From Planctomycetota bacterium (GTDB lineage: Bacteria; Planctomycetota; GCA-002687715; DRQF01), in contig JACKGY010000004.1 of assembly GCA_020639295.1 (NCBI GenBank), positions 124,001 to 188,000 on the forward strand: 64,000 nucleotides of DNA, read 5' to 3'. Numbering within the stretch: the stretch's first letter is position 1; every line of letters begins with the position of its first letter. The notes under the pieces were generated by a model, which worked only from the letters and a program-made list of their open reading frames with translations, had not been told where the DNA came from and did no database searches. The position numbers were made by a program, and so were the translations under genes. Below are positions 47,880 through 56,563 of this stretch, piece by piece.

Positions 47880-50710
47880 CCCAGCCCGACCATGACGTCC
47901 TGTTGACCAGCTACGCCCTCGACGAGTTCCAGGGTGAGGATCTGGCCCGGATCGAGCGTCTGCTCGCCGAGGATCCGGCGGCCCGCCAGCGGGTGGCGGA
48001 GCTGCGCGCCCTGGCGGCGCTCCTCAGCGACGAACTCGGGGCCCAGGCCGCGCCCGGTCTCGACGCCTCCCGCCGGGCCGAGATCGAGCGCGCCGCCGTG
48101 GCGCCACGAGGACGGCTCCTGCGACTGGACGCCCGTCCCTGGGCGGTCGCGGCCGCGATCCTGATCGCCCTCGGTGGCGTGATCGGCTTCGGCCTCGGCG
48201 GTCGCCCGCGGGATGAAGCCGGCCGCAAGGTCGCCGACCTCGATCCCGCCGACCGGCGGGACGAGGGCTTCCGTGCCCGGCGGATCGTCGACGATGCCCG
48301 CTCGGAGTCGGGCTCCGAAGTCAGGCGCGACCAGGACCTTCTCGCCACCGTCGATCGTCACGCCGGGGAGGCACCGGTCCCGGTGGACCACACGATGCGG
48401 GCGCCCGCGGCCGAACACGAGCGCCTGCTCGCCGAGGACCCGAGCGCGAGTGCCGCGCAGGGAGGCACGAAGATCGGGATCGTCACCACGCCGGCGGTCC
48501 AGACCGAGGCGCCGAACAAGGTCCTGGCGGTGGCCGGCAAGGCGAAGGGCCAGGTCGTGCCCGGTGCCGAGCCGATGGACGCGCGCGCGAAGAATGACCT
48601 CATCGGTCTCGGCGGCGGTGCCAGCGGTGCCTTCGGCGGCATGGACCGTGAGCGCAGCAAGACCGCCGGGCCGGGTTCGACGCGACCGCCCGCTCGTCCC
48701 GGTTCGCCCACCCCGCCCGCTTCTCCCGGCGGCTTCGCGCCTACCGGGTCGGGCAGCCCCGGGCCCGGGCCGGCCGGCGGCGGCTACGTCGGTCCCCAGC
48801 CGAAGCCTTCCGGCGCGCCCACGCAAGTTGGCGGCGAGGTCGCCAATAGCGCCCGGTCGGCCGAGGTCGGTCTGGATCCCGCCCTCGGCAACAGCGAGGA
48901 GGGCCTGCGTCGGCGTTCGGTCGACCTGAGCCGGCAGCTCGAGGATCTGAAGGTCGACGCGGCGAAGTTGCCGGAGGCGAATCGCCGCCGCTACCTGAAG
49001 TCGATCGACGACCTGGCCACCCAGCACAACCAGGAACTGGCCGGCCGCGTCGAGGCCCTCGATGCCCTGCGTGAGGCGAACGCCGCCAAGGAGGAGCTGC
49101 TCGAGGCCCAGGCGGATCCGCTCGCCGAGGAACTGGCCGAGGTCACCCAACGCTATGAGGAGCTGCTCTCCAACGGTTCGCGGGAGGTCGAGAAGAACGA
49201 TCGCAAGTACCGGATCCTGCGCCGGCTGGTCGAGGACGAACTGCGCCGCGTCGCCGGCGAGAGCTACAGCTCGGTCGACGAGCAGCCTTTCAAACCGGCG
49301 CTCGCCGAGCCGCTCTCGACCATCGGCCTCGACGTCGACACGGCCTCCTACGCCAACGTCCGTCGCTTCCTGAGCGGCGGTCAGTGGCCGCCGCGCGACG
49401 CCGTCCGGGTCGACGAGATGGTCAACTACTTCCGCTACGCGGACGCGGCGCCGGAGGCCGGCGAGAACCTGGCGATCCACGCCGAGGTCGCGGCCTGCCC
49501 CTGGAACCTGAACAATCGCCTGCTCCGCGTCGCCTTCAAGGCCAAGGAGATCGACCGCAACGCCCGCGGCGCCACCAGCCTGGTCTTCCTGGTCGACGTC
49601 TCCGGTTCGATGCGCTCGAACGACAAGCTGCCCCTGCTGAAGGAGGGCCTGAAGGCGCTCACCCGCCAGCTCGGCGAGGACGACGCGGTCGCGATCGTCA
49701 CCTACGCCTCCGGCGTCCGGGTCGCGCTCGAGCCCACCTTCGGCAACGAGCAGGCGCGCATCCTCGGCGTCCTCGACTCGCTCGAGGCCGGCGGCTCCAC
49801 CAACGGCGCCGGCGGCATCCAGCTCGCCTACGAGACGGCCCGCAAGGCCTTCGTGGACGGCGGCACCAACCGGGTCATCCTCTGCACCGACGGCGACTTC
49901 AACGTCGGCGTCAGCGACACCGAGGAGCTGAGTCGGATGCTGGAGCACGAGGCCAAGAGCGGGATCTTCCTCTCGGTCCTGGGCTTCGGCACCGGCAACC
50001 TCCAGGACGGCCGGATGCAGTCGCTGGCCAACCGCGGCAACGGCCACTACGCCTACATCGACTCCCGGCGCGAGGCCGAGAAGGTCCTGGTCGAGGAGCT
50101 GGTGGGCACCCTGATGACCGTCGCCAAGGACGCGAAGCTGCAGATCGAGTTCAACCCCTTCGAGGTCGCCTCCTGGCGTCTCCTCGGCTACTCGGCGCGC
50201 ATCCTCGAGGCCCAGGACTTCAACGACGATAAGAAGGACGCCGGCGAGATCGGCGCCGGCCATTCGGTGGTCGCGCTCTACGAGATCGTCACCCGGCGCG
50301 CCGGCGACGACCTGACGCCGAAGGTCGATCCGCTCGCCTTCCAGCGCCAGCCCGAGCTGACCAACCTGGGCAAGCCGGGCGAGATCGCCAAGGTCAAGCT
50401 GCGCTACAAGCTGCCCGATGCCGAGAAGAGCCGCCTGCGCAGCCTCGACGTGATCGACGACGGTCGGCACTACGGTTCCGCCAGCGTCGACTTCAAGCTT
50501 TCGGCCTCGGTCGCCCTCTTCGGTCAGCTGCTCTTCCGGTCGCCCCACGTCGCCCAGGCCTCGCTCGAGGCGGCAGAGGAGCTGGCGATGGAGAGCTTCG
50601 TGCCGGAGAAGGATCCCCGTGGCCTGCGCCCGGAGCTGGTCGAGCTGATCAAGAAGGCGATCGCCATCCGTGATGGCCGGCCGCAGAAGGAGGGCCCGGT
50701 CGAGCGCTGA
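47876..50710 (+). CDS. Anti-sigma/von Willebrand factor A fusion (YfbK-like)
   Basis: The ATG at 47876 overlaps the sigma stop and gives 944 residues. Residues 1-75 look like an anti-sigma N-terminal helix bundle (YALDEFQGEDLARIERLLAED). A single membrane helix lies at about 89-108 (WAVAAAILIALGGVIGFGLGG), followed by a low-complexity Pro/Gly linker (about 260-340) and a charged coiled coil (about 345-450). The YfbK-type module follows: LDVDTASYANVRRFL, then a vWA domain with an intact MIDAS DVSGS at residues 574-578 and a C-terminal DUF3520-like region. The N-terminal part should hold the sigma factor in the cytoplasm while the vWA domain lies outside and may bind a metal-dependent ligand. 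It differs from standalone YfbK by the sigma-binding head. Confidence 0.82.
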   Translation: MTQPDHDVLLTSYALDEFQGEDLARIERLLAEDPAARQRVAELRALAALLSDELGAQAAPGLDASRRAEIERAAVAPRGRLLRLDARPWAVAAAILIALGGVIGFGLGGRPRDEAGRKVADLDPADRRDEGFRARRIVDDARSESGSEVRRDQDLLATVDRHAGEAPVPVDHTMRAPAAEHERLLAEDPSASAAQGGTKIGIVTTPAVQTEAPNKVLAVAGKAKGQVVPGAEPMDARAKNDLIGLGGGASGAFGGMDRERSKTAGPGSTRPPARPGSPTPPASPGGFAPTGSGSPGPGPAGGGYVGPQPKPSGAPTQVGGEVANSARSAEVGLDPALGNSEEGLRRRSVDLSRQLEDLKVDAAKLPEANRRRYLKSIDDLATQHNQELAGRVEALDALREANAAKEELLEAQADPLAEELAEVTQRYEELLSNGSREVEKNDRKYRILRRLVEDELRRVAGESYSSVDEQPFKPALAEPLSTIGLDVDTASYANVRRFLSGGQWPPRDAVRVDEMVNYFRYADAAPEAGENLAIHAEVAACPWNLNNRLLRVAFKAKEIDRNARGATSLVFLVDVSGSMRSNDKLPLLKEGLKALTRQLGEDDAVAIVTYASGVRVALEPTFGNEQARILGVLDSLEAGGSTNGAGGIQLAYETARKAFVDGGTNRVILCTDGDFNVGVSDTEELSRMLEHEAKSGIFLSVLGFGTGNLQDGRMQSLANRGNGHYAYIDSRREAEKVLVEELVGTLMTVAKDAKLQIEFNPFEVASWRLLGYSARILEAQDFNDDKKDAGEIGAGHSVVALYEIVTRRAGDDLTPKVDPLAFQRQPELTNLGKPGEIAKVKLRYKLPDAEKSRLRSLDVIDDGRHYGSASVDFKLSASVALFGQLLFRSPHVAQASLEAAEELAMESFVPEKDPRGLRPELVELIKKAIAIRDGRPQKEGPVER

Positions 50711-50743
50711 ACGACCGTCCTTTCCGGTCGCCGCCGTCGGGGC

Positions 50744-51313
50744 TCAGGGCTCCGGCGGCGGCGTCGTTTCCGGGTCACGGGCCGCCAGCACGATGCGCCG
50801 TCCGATCAGCGCGATCGCGAGGCCGGCGGGCCAGAGGACGTTGGCGGCCGGGCCGACCTGCGCCAGGGTGATCAGGAGGAAGAAGTAGGAGGCCAGGGGG
50901 GCCCAGGCCAGGGTGCCGAGGGCGGCGACGACGTCGCCGGTCACGACCCACAGGCGTGGGAAGGCGTAGAGGTTGGCGAGGAGGAGCGCCAGCAGGAGGC
51001 CGATCGGCGTCGACAGGACGCCGATGACCACGCTCGGGATCACCGTCCGGCCGCCGAGGAAGCGCCCGAGTAGCCACCAGGTGCAGTAACCGCAGGCCGT
51101 GCCGAAGAGGACGACCTCGACCGCGGGCAGCTTGACCACCCACTCGGCGAAGTTGTCGAGGTCCTCGTGGAAGAAGCCGCGGAACCAGATCGACAGGGCG
51201 CAGGCGACGAGGGCACCCAGCAGGCCGACCCGGACCTGGGGCCGGCGGCCGAAGGGGACGCGTGGCCCGGGGCCTTTCCGCGCGCGGTCATCGTGGCTGG
51301 TGAAGTCGTCCAT
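50744..51313 (-). CDS. Hypothetical membrane protein
   Basis: The ATG at 51313 gives 189 residues. A short basic, soluble N-terminus is followed by four or five hydrophobic segments (VGLLGALVACALSIWF, VEVVLFGTACGYCTWWLLG, VIPSVVIGVLSTPIGLLLALLL, PLASYFFLLITLAQVG, LWPAGLAIALIGRRIVLA). I recognise no family. It lies 44 bp upstream of the start-distal end of the Aas-like gene on the same strand and may be cotranscribed with it. A GC-rich inverted repeat near its stop (about 50730-50759) may end transcription of the convergent vWA gene. Confidence 0.6.
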   Translation of the reverse strand: MDDFTSHDDRARKGPGPRVPFGRRPQVRVGLLGALVACALSIWFRGFFHEDLDNFAEWVVKLPAVEVVLFGTACGYCTWWLLGRFLGGRTVIPSVVIGVLSTPIGLLLALLLANLYAFPRLWVVTGDVVAALGTLAWAPLASYFFLLITLAQVGPAANVLWPAGLAIALIGRRIVLAARDPETTPPPEP

Positions 51314-51357
51314 GGGCCTCGACCATAGTGATCGTCCCGGCTGCGACAAGGCCGGTC

Positions 51358-54300
51358 TCAGGCGGCGGCGAGTCGCGACGCGACCTCCTTCACCCGCGCG
51401 AGATCGAGCTTGCCGCTGCCCAGGAGCGGCAGATCGTCGACCCGATAGAAGCGCTCGGCCTTCGGGATGAACAGGTTGGGCAGGCCGGCCGCGCGCAGTC
51501 CTTCGATCAGGCCGGGGATCTCCTCCTCGGCGAGGGTGTGCAGGACCGCCAGGCTCTCGCCCTTGTTGGGGTCCGGTAGCGAGGTCACCGCGAAGAGCCG
51601 CTCCTCGCGGCGGGCGGCCGCCTGGAGCGCCTCCTCGATCCGACCGTGGGGGACCATCTCGCCGCCGATCTTGGCGAAGCGCGCCAGACGATCGGTGATG
51701 GTGAGGAAACCCTCGTCGTCGAGCCGGCCGACGTCACCGCTTCGATACCAGCCCTCGGCGAGCGCGGCCTCGTCCAGGTCGGGGCGGCCGAGGTAGCCCA
51801 TCATCAGGTTCGGACCGCGCATGAGGACGAGACCCGCCTCGCCGATCGGCAGCGGCGCGTGGCTCTCGGGGTCGACGATCATGATCTCGATCCCCACCAG
51901 TGGCCGACCGACCGAGCCCGGTCGCGAGCCCGGCTGGTAGACCCGCTCGGCCCGGGCATCGGGTCCCGACATCGCGATCACCGGCGCGCACTCGGTGGCG
52001 CCGTAGCCCTCGAGCGGGCGGAGGCCGAACTGGCGCTCGAAGGCGGCGGCGAGCTCGGGCCTGAGCCTCTCGGCGCCGGCGACGACCAGCTTCAGGCTGG
52101 CGAAGGCGCCCGCCTCGCAGCGCTTCATCCACAGCTGGAGGAAGCTCGGCGTCGCCATGACCAGGGTCGCCCGCTCGCGCATCGCGATGCGTCCCACCGC
52201 GGCGGCGTCGAGGGGATTGGCCTGGAAGGCCGTGGCCATGCCGGCGGCCGCGGCGAGCCAGAGGCTCAGGTAGCCGAAGGAGTGGAAGGGCGGCAGGCAA
52301 CAGAGGAAGACGTCCCGCGCTCCGAGCGGCGCGCGGCGGAGCGCCGCGCCCAGGTCCCAGGCCACGTTGCCGTGGCTCAGCATGACGCCCTTCGGCTCGC
52401 CGGTGCTGCCCGAGGAGAAGATGATCGTGGCGAGATCGGCGGCGCCGATCGCCCGCGGCGCGCCGGCGAGGCGCTCGACCGCGCGTCGACCACGCAGCAG
52501 CACCTGGAGGAGGGCGAGCAGGCGCTCGCCCGGTCCGACCTCGGCGAGGAGGTCCTCGAGGAAGAGGACGCTGCTCGTCGCCGGCAGCGCGATGGCCAGC
52601 CGGTCGAGGACGAGCCGGCTGGTGACCACCGGCGGTCGTCCGGACTGCTCGAGCGCGCTGTCCTGGGCCGCGGAGCCGGCGCTGTAGTTGAGGTTGATCG
52701 CCACCCGGCCGCCGAGCGCGACGGCGAGGTTGGTGAGCGCCGCGGCCGGCGAGGGCGGCAGCAGGATGGCGATCCGCTCCGAGGTCGGCGCCGCGGTCCG
52801 GAGACGTCGGGCGAGGACGAGCCCGCCGGCCGCGGCCCGCGCCCAGCTGGTCGTGCCGCCGTCCTCCGCGATCCAGGCCCGGCCGAAGGGGGCCGATCGA
52901 GCGCGGCGGAGGACCAGGTCGTGGAGCGGTGGCAGCTCGCGGGCGCGTTCGGCCTCGTTCTGCGCCAGGAGCCCGAGCACGGCCGCGCGCAACGTGCTCG
53001 GCTCGGGGGCGGTCATGGCCTCGCCCACCCGGACCAGGACCGGCCGCGGCCGGCGGAGGCCGCGCGGGCCGCGGGCGAAGCGGCTCTGCTCGAGCCCGCT
53101 GATCGCGATCGGCAGCACCGGGACCTCACGGCCCTCGACCAGCCGCAGGAAGCCCCGGCGGAAGGGCAGGAGGTCGCCGGTCCGCGACAGCTCGCCCTCG
53201 GGGAACAGGCAGACCAGCTCGCCGCGGTCGAGGGCCTCGGCCGCCCGGCGCAGACCGGCGAGCAGGACGCGGGGGCCCTCGCTGGCGGAGATCGGGATGG
53301 CGCCCGCGGCCCGCAGGACGCGGCCGCGGATCGGGCCCTCGTACTGGCTGCGGTCGACCAGGAAGCGGATCGGTCGCTCGCTGCAGAGGGCGACGTAGGC
53401 CCAGTCGAGGAAGGAGACGTGGTTCGGGCAGAGCAGGGCCGGGCCCTGGTCGGGGATCCGCTCGAGCCCCCGGAAGCGGGCTCCGTGCAGGAGCCGGAAG
53501 AGGCCGTGGAGGAGGAGACGGAGGGTCGCGGCCGGCAGGGCGAGGAAGGACCAGAGCGCGCCGATCGCGGCCAGGCCGGCGGCGACCAGCAGGATCTGGA
53601 GGGCCGAGAGGCCGAGCGCGGCGAGGCCGGCGGTGAGCAGCGAGCCGAACAGCATGGCGGTGAAGACCACGACGTTGCCGATCGCGATGACCGCGCCCCG
53701 CCGCTTCCGCGGCGCCCGGCGCTGGATCAGGCTGTCCAGCGGCACGATGACCAGGCCGGTGGCGACCCCGATGAACCCGGCGAGGGCCATGGTGGCCACG
53801 AGCCGCGGCGCGCTCAGGCCGAAGCCGGCGAGGAGCAGGCCGGCGATGCCGGCGCCGGGGGCGAGCAGGCCGAGACCACCGCTCCGACCGGCCAGCCTGC
53901 CGGCGAGCAGGGCGCCGAGGCCGAGGCCGAGGCCGAAGAGCGCCGGCGGCAGCGAGGCCAGCCCGTCGCCCAGCGCCAGCTCGTTCTTGGTGTAGACCAG
54001 GATGTCCTGACCGAGGAGGGCGAGGATCAGCCAGCAGAAGGCCGAGGCGAGGGTGGCCTGGAGGAGGGCGCGATCGCGGAGGATCGCGCGACGACCGCCG
54101 CGCAGCGCGGCCCGGAAACTCTCCGGTCGATCGGCGGCCCGGCCCAGCGCGGGCAGGCGGCGGGCGGCGAGGTAGCCGACCAGGGCGACCACGCCGAGGA
54201 CGGAGCCGGCGAGGGCCGGATGACCGGCGCTGGCCTCGAGGAGGAGGCCGCCGAGACCGGTCCCGAGGATGATGGCCAGGAAGGTCATCAGCTCGAGGAT

Positions 54301-54741
54301 GCCGTTGGCGGCCACGATCGACTCGCGCGCCACCAGCTCGGGGATGATCCCGTACTTCGCCGGGCTGAAGATCGCGCTCTGGGCACCCATGAGCCCGAGC
54401 AGGGTCAGGGCCGGCCAGCCGCCCTCGGGCCGCCAGAGGAGGACCGCCGCTCCGGCCGTCATCAGCAGGATCTCCAGGGCCTTCATCCAGCGGATGATCC
54501 GGTCCTTGGCGATCCGGTCGGCCAGCCAGGCCGCCGGCAGCGAGAACAGCACCAGGGGCAGGCTGAAGACCAGGAAGGCCTGTGTGGTCAGGCCCTGGGC
54601 CGCGGCCTGGTCCGGTCCGCCCCCGCCGAGGGTCGCGAGCAGGAGGAAGGTGACGATCATCTTCCAGGCGTTGTCGTTGAAGGCGCCGGTGAACTGGGCG
54701 ACGAGCAGGGGCTTCAGGGCGTCGGTCTTCGGCTCGGTCAT
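51358..54741 (-). CDS. LplT-Aas-like trifunctional phospholipid acylation protein
   Basis: The ATG at 54741, with gggag seven bases before it on the minus strand, gives 1127 residues; start codons at 54768 and 54813 would only add unstructured residues. Residues 1-405 are a 12-helix MFS transporter like LplT, beginning LLVAQFTGAFNDNAWKMIV. Residues about 425-600 are a PlsC acyltransferase with NHVSFLD (H441, D446) and FPEG (513-516). Residues about 610-1127 are an acyl-CoA/acyl-ACP synthetase with the AMP-binding SSGSTGEPKG (776-785). In enteric bacteria LplT and Aas are separate proteins that import and reacylate lysophospholipids. Here all three steps are in one polypeptide, a fusion also known in other phyla. 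The gene is divergent from the PilZ gene. Confidence 0.9.
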   Translation of the reverse strand: MTEPKTDALKPLLVAQFTGAFNDNAWKMIVTFLLLATLGGGGPDQAAAQGLTTQAFLVFSLPLVLFSLPAAWLADRIAKDRIIRWMKALEILLMTAGAAVLLWRPEGGWPALTLLGLMGAQSAIFSPAKYGIIPELVARESIVAANGILELMTFLAIILGTGLGGLLLEASAGHPALAGSVLGVVALVGYLAARRLPALGRAADRPESFRAALRGGRRAILRDRALLQATLASAFCWLILALLGQDILVYTKNELALGDGLASLPPALFGLGLGLGALLAGRLAGRSGGLGLLAPGAGIAGLLLAGFGLSAPRLVATMALAGFIGVATGLVIVPLDSLIQRRAPRKRRGAVIAIGNVVVFTAMLFGSLLTAGLAALGLSALQILLVAAGLAAIGALWSFLALPAATLRLLLHGLFRLLHGARFRGLERIPDQGPALLCPNHVSFLDWAYVALCSERPIRFLVDRSQYEGPIRGRVLRAAGAIPISASEGPRVLLAGLRRAAEALDRGELVCLFPEGELSRTGDLLPFRRGFLRLVEGREVPVLPIAISGLEQSRFARGPRGLRRPRPVLVRVGEAMTAPEPSTLRAAVLGLLAQNEAERARELPPLHDLVLRRARSAPFGRAWIAEDGGTTSWARAAAGGLVLARRLRTAAPTSERIAILLPPSPAAALTNLAVALGGRVAINLNYSAGSAAQDSALEQSGRPPVVTSRLVLDRLAIALPATSSVLFLEDLLAEVGPGERLLALLQVLLRGRRAVERLAGAPRAIGAADLATIIFSSGSTGEPKGVMLSHGNVAWDLGAALRRAPLGARDVFLCCLPPFHSFGYLSLWLAAAAGMATAFQANPLDAAAVGRIAMRERATLVMATPSFLQLWMKRCEAGAFASLKLVVAGAERLRPELAAAFERQFGLRPLEGYGATECAPVIAMSGPDARAERVYQPGSRPGSVGRPLVGIEIMIVDPESHAPLPIGEAGLVLMRGPNLMMGYLGRPDLDEAALAEGWYRSGDVGRLDDEGFLTITDRLARFAKIGGEMVPHGRIEEALQAAARREERLFAVTSLPDPNKGESLAVLHTLAEEEIPGLIEGLRAAGLPNLFIPKAERFYRVDDLPLLGSGKLDLARVKEVASRLAAA

Positions 54742-55228
54742 GACGGGTCTCCCAAGGGACAGGGTCATCTTCGGCGCCGAAGGCTTGAAGTACACCTGAT
54801 TGATTATTGCCAAGTCGATAAGTGATGGTGATCGATAAGGCGGGCCGGCGGGACCCGGAAACGAGGAGGGGCCGCGCGTTGCGCGGCCCCTCGGGCTCGT
54901 GGTGCTTGGGCAGAAAAGTGGCCGACGTCGGGCTGATCTTTGTCGCCGCTCGATTGATGCCCGGACATCCCGAAGGGAATCCTGTGGGCTTCAGGCGGAT
55001 GGTCCGCCCACCCGACGTCGACCGGTGCTCGGAGGCACCAGGACTCGCGGCTCTGGAGAATTCGCCGCGCGTCCCGCCGACTATATGCACGAGGCCAGGC
55101 GACATTTCGCAGCCGAGCAAAATGCCCGGGTCGAGATGCGCGCCGACGAAGGACGGCGCCGCGACCGGCCGTTCATTTTCGGCGACCGCCGGCCGATAGA
55201 AGGAGGGTAGGCCCGTGATTGCCAGACC
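54742..55228. other. 487-bp divergent intergenic region with several inverted repeats
   Basis: No gene is seen. There is an A/T-rich stretch at 54795-54840, a likely promoter zone for the Aas-like gene. A perfect 12-bp GC stem lies at 54866-54877 with 54881-54892. On the PilZ side a 10-bp match cgacgtcggg (54923-54932) to cccgacgtcg (55011-55020) encloses small hairpins at 54968-54978 and 54994-55008. A ribosome-site-like gaaggaggg at 55199-55207 lies about 20 bp before the PilZ ATG. Confidence 0.6.
54866..54892. terminator. 12-bp GC hairpin in the divergent region
   Basis: gaggggccgcgc (54866-54877) pairs perfectly with gcgcggcccctc (54881-54892) over a gtt loop. It looks like an intrinsic-terminator stem without a clear T-tract. 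Lying between divergent genes, it may insulate the two promoters or be a leader structure. Confidence 0.4.
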
Positions 55229-55930
55229 ATGCTCTTCTTCAAGAAACGCAGGAAAACCCGCGATCGTCGCGAGATGCGTCGACTGCCGGTGCGCAACCGG
55301 ATCGCCGCGAGCTTCGTCGTCCTTTCCGATGGCCGGCGCGTCGAGGTCGAGGTGATGGACAGCTCCGGGACCGGCGCGCGCGTCCTCTGGAGCGCGGCGC
55401 GCGGCGAGCAACCCGAGGCGGGCAGCATCCTGCGACTCGCTCTCCGTCTCGCCGGCGCCGATCCCGAACACGCGATCGAGGCCCGGGTGGTGCGCGTCGT
55501 CCAGGGTGAGGATGCGCTCGAGATCGGTCTCCACTTCGTCGCCCCGGAGCGCGACCTGGCCGAGGTCGAGGCGATCGACCGCCCCTTCTTCGACCGGCGT
55601 CGTCATCCGCGTCACCGGCCGCCGCAGGAAGTCGCGGTGGACTTCCGCCACGGCGCGATCACCCTCTGCGGTCGCCTGATCGACCTGTCGCGAGGCGGCC
55701 TGGCGCTCGGCCTCGCTCCGGACCTGGCCGGGACCCTGGCGCCGGGCGACCAAGGCTCCCTGATCCTGGTCCTGCCGGAGGGCGGCGGTCGAATCGAGCT
55801 GGAGGCGGAACTCCGTCACCGCGACCGCGCGGGCACGCGTCTCGGCTTCCGCTTCGAGGCGCCCGAGGACGACCCCAGGCTGGAACGAATCGCCCGCTAC
55901 CTCGACGCCCTTCCGCCCCTCGACGACTGA
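55229..55930 (+). CDS. Tandem PilZ-domain protein, probable c-di-GMP effector
   Basis: A 233-residue soluble protein with two PilZ-like domains. The first (about 15-110) starts REMRRLPVRNRIAASF and contains MDSSGTGARV. The second (about 120-230) starts RRRHPRHRPPQEVAVDF and contains LIDLSRGGLALGL. The RXXXR...(D/N)XSXXG pattern that contacts c-di-GMP is present in both, though the second is closer to consensus. The basic N-terminus (KKRRKTRDRRE) is not a signal peptide. A role in reading c-di-GMP for pili, surface polysaccharide or motility is expected from the family, and a GGDEF-EAL gene lies 10 kb away, but no direct partner is coded next to it. Confidence 0.82.
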   Translation: MLFFKKRRKTRDRREMRRLPVRNRIAASFVVLSDGRRVEVEVMDSSGTGARVLWSAARGEQPEAGSILRLALRLAGADPEHAIEARVVRVVQGEDALEIGLHFVAPERDLAEVEAIDRPFFDRRRHPRHRPPQEVAVDFRHGAITLCGRLIDLSRGGLALGLAPDLAGTLAPGDQGSLILVLPEGGGRIELEAELRHRDRAGTRLGFRFEAPEDDPRLERIARYLDALPPLDD

Positions 55931-55972
55931 TCGTCCGGCGGTCGCCGGGCCCTTCGCCGCGGCGCGGGCGGC

Positions 55973-56551
55973 TCAGGAGATGCGTCGCGCCTCCTCGGCG
56001 CGGGCGACCAGCATGCCGGTCTGGAGCTTGGCGGCCGCCTCGGCGCCTTCGAGCTCCTCGACCAGGGTCAGCGCGAACTCGAGGGCCGTGCCCGGGCCGC
56101 GGCTGGTGATCACCGGACCGTCCACGACGACGCGGCAGTCGAGATGCTCCTTCTGGACGAAGCGCTTCTCGAAGCCCGGGTAGCAGGTCGTCGCCCGATC
56201 GGCGGCCAGACCCGAGGGACCGAAGGCCATCGGCGCGGCGCAGATCGCCGCCACCTTGCCCCCGCCATCGAGGACGCGGCGCAGCATGGTCTGGACGTGC
56301 TGGTCGTTGGTGAGGTGCTCGGCGCCCGGCAGGCCGCCGGGAAGGACCACCATGGCCCAGCCCTCGGGATCGAGGTCGTCGATCACCGCGTCGGGCAGCA
56401 TGGTCAGGCCGTGGGCGCCCCGCACCGGGCCCGGATCGAGGGCGGCCAGGACGACCTCGAGGCCGGCGCGGCGCAGGACGTCGACGATGGTGACCGCCTC
56501 GATCTCCTCGAAACCGGGAGCGAGGGGCACGATGATGCGCTTCTTGCTCAT
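55973..56551 (-). CDS. DJ-1/PfpI (YajL-like) family protein
   Basis: A 192-residue DJ-1 superfamily member. It begins KKRIIVPLAPGFEEIEAVTI, with the conserved Glu (E15), and has the reactive cysteine C104 in VAAICAAPMAFG on the nucleophile elbow. The PGG strand-loop (VLPGGLPGAEHL) and ITSRGPGTALEFAL are also typical. These proteins act as cysteine-based stress-protective proteins or small-molecule enzymes such as glyoxalases. The gene is convergent with PilZ (42-bp gap with a short hairpin near 55935-55948) and 12 bp downstream of the CysQ-like phosphatase, with which it is probably cotranscribed. Confidence 0.9.
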   Translation of the reverse strand: MSKKRIIVPLAPGFEEIEAVTIVDVLRRAGLEVVLAALDPGPVRGAHGLTMLPDAVIDDLDPEGWAMVVLPGGLPGAEHLTNDQHVQTMLRRVLDGGGKVAAICAAPMAFGPSGLAADRATTCYPGFEKRFVQKEHLDCRVVVDGPVITSRGPGTALEFALTLVEELEGAEAAAKLQTGMLVARAEEARRIS

Positions 56552-56563
56552 GCTTTCCTCCGT

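Noticed and set aside
47744..50548. Long minus-strand frame opposite the sigma/vWA genes
   Set aside because: Antisense shadow; the plus-strand proteins have recognisable sigma and vWA motifs.
51646..54825. Long plus-strand frame opposite the Aas-like gene
   Set aside because: Antisense shadow with extreme Glu/Arg/Gly bias and no motif.
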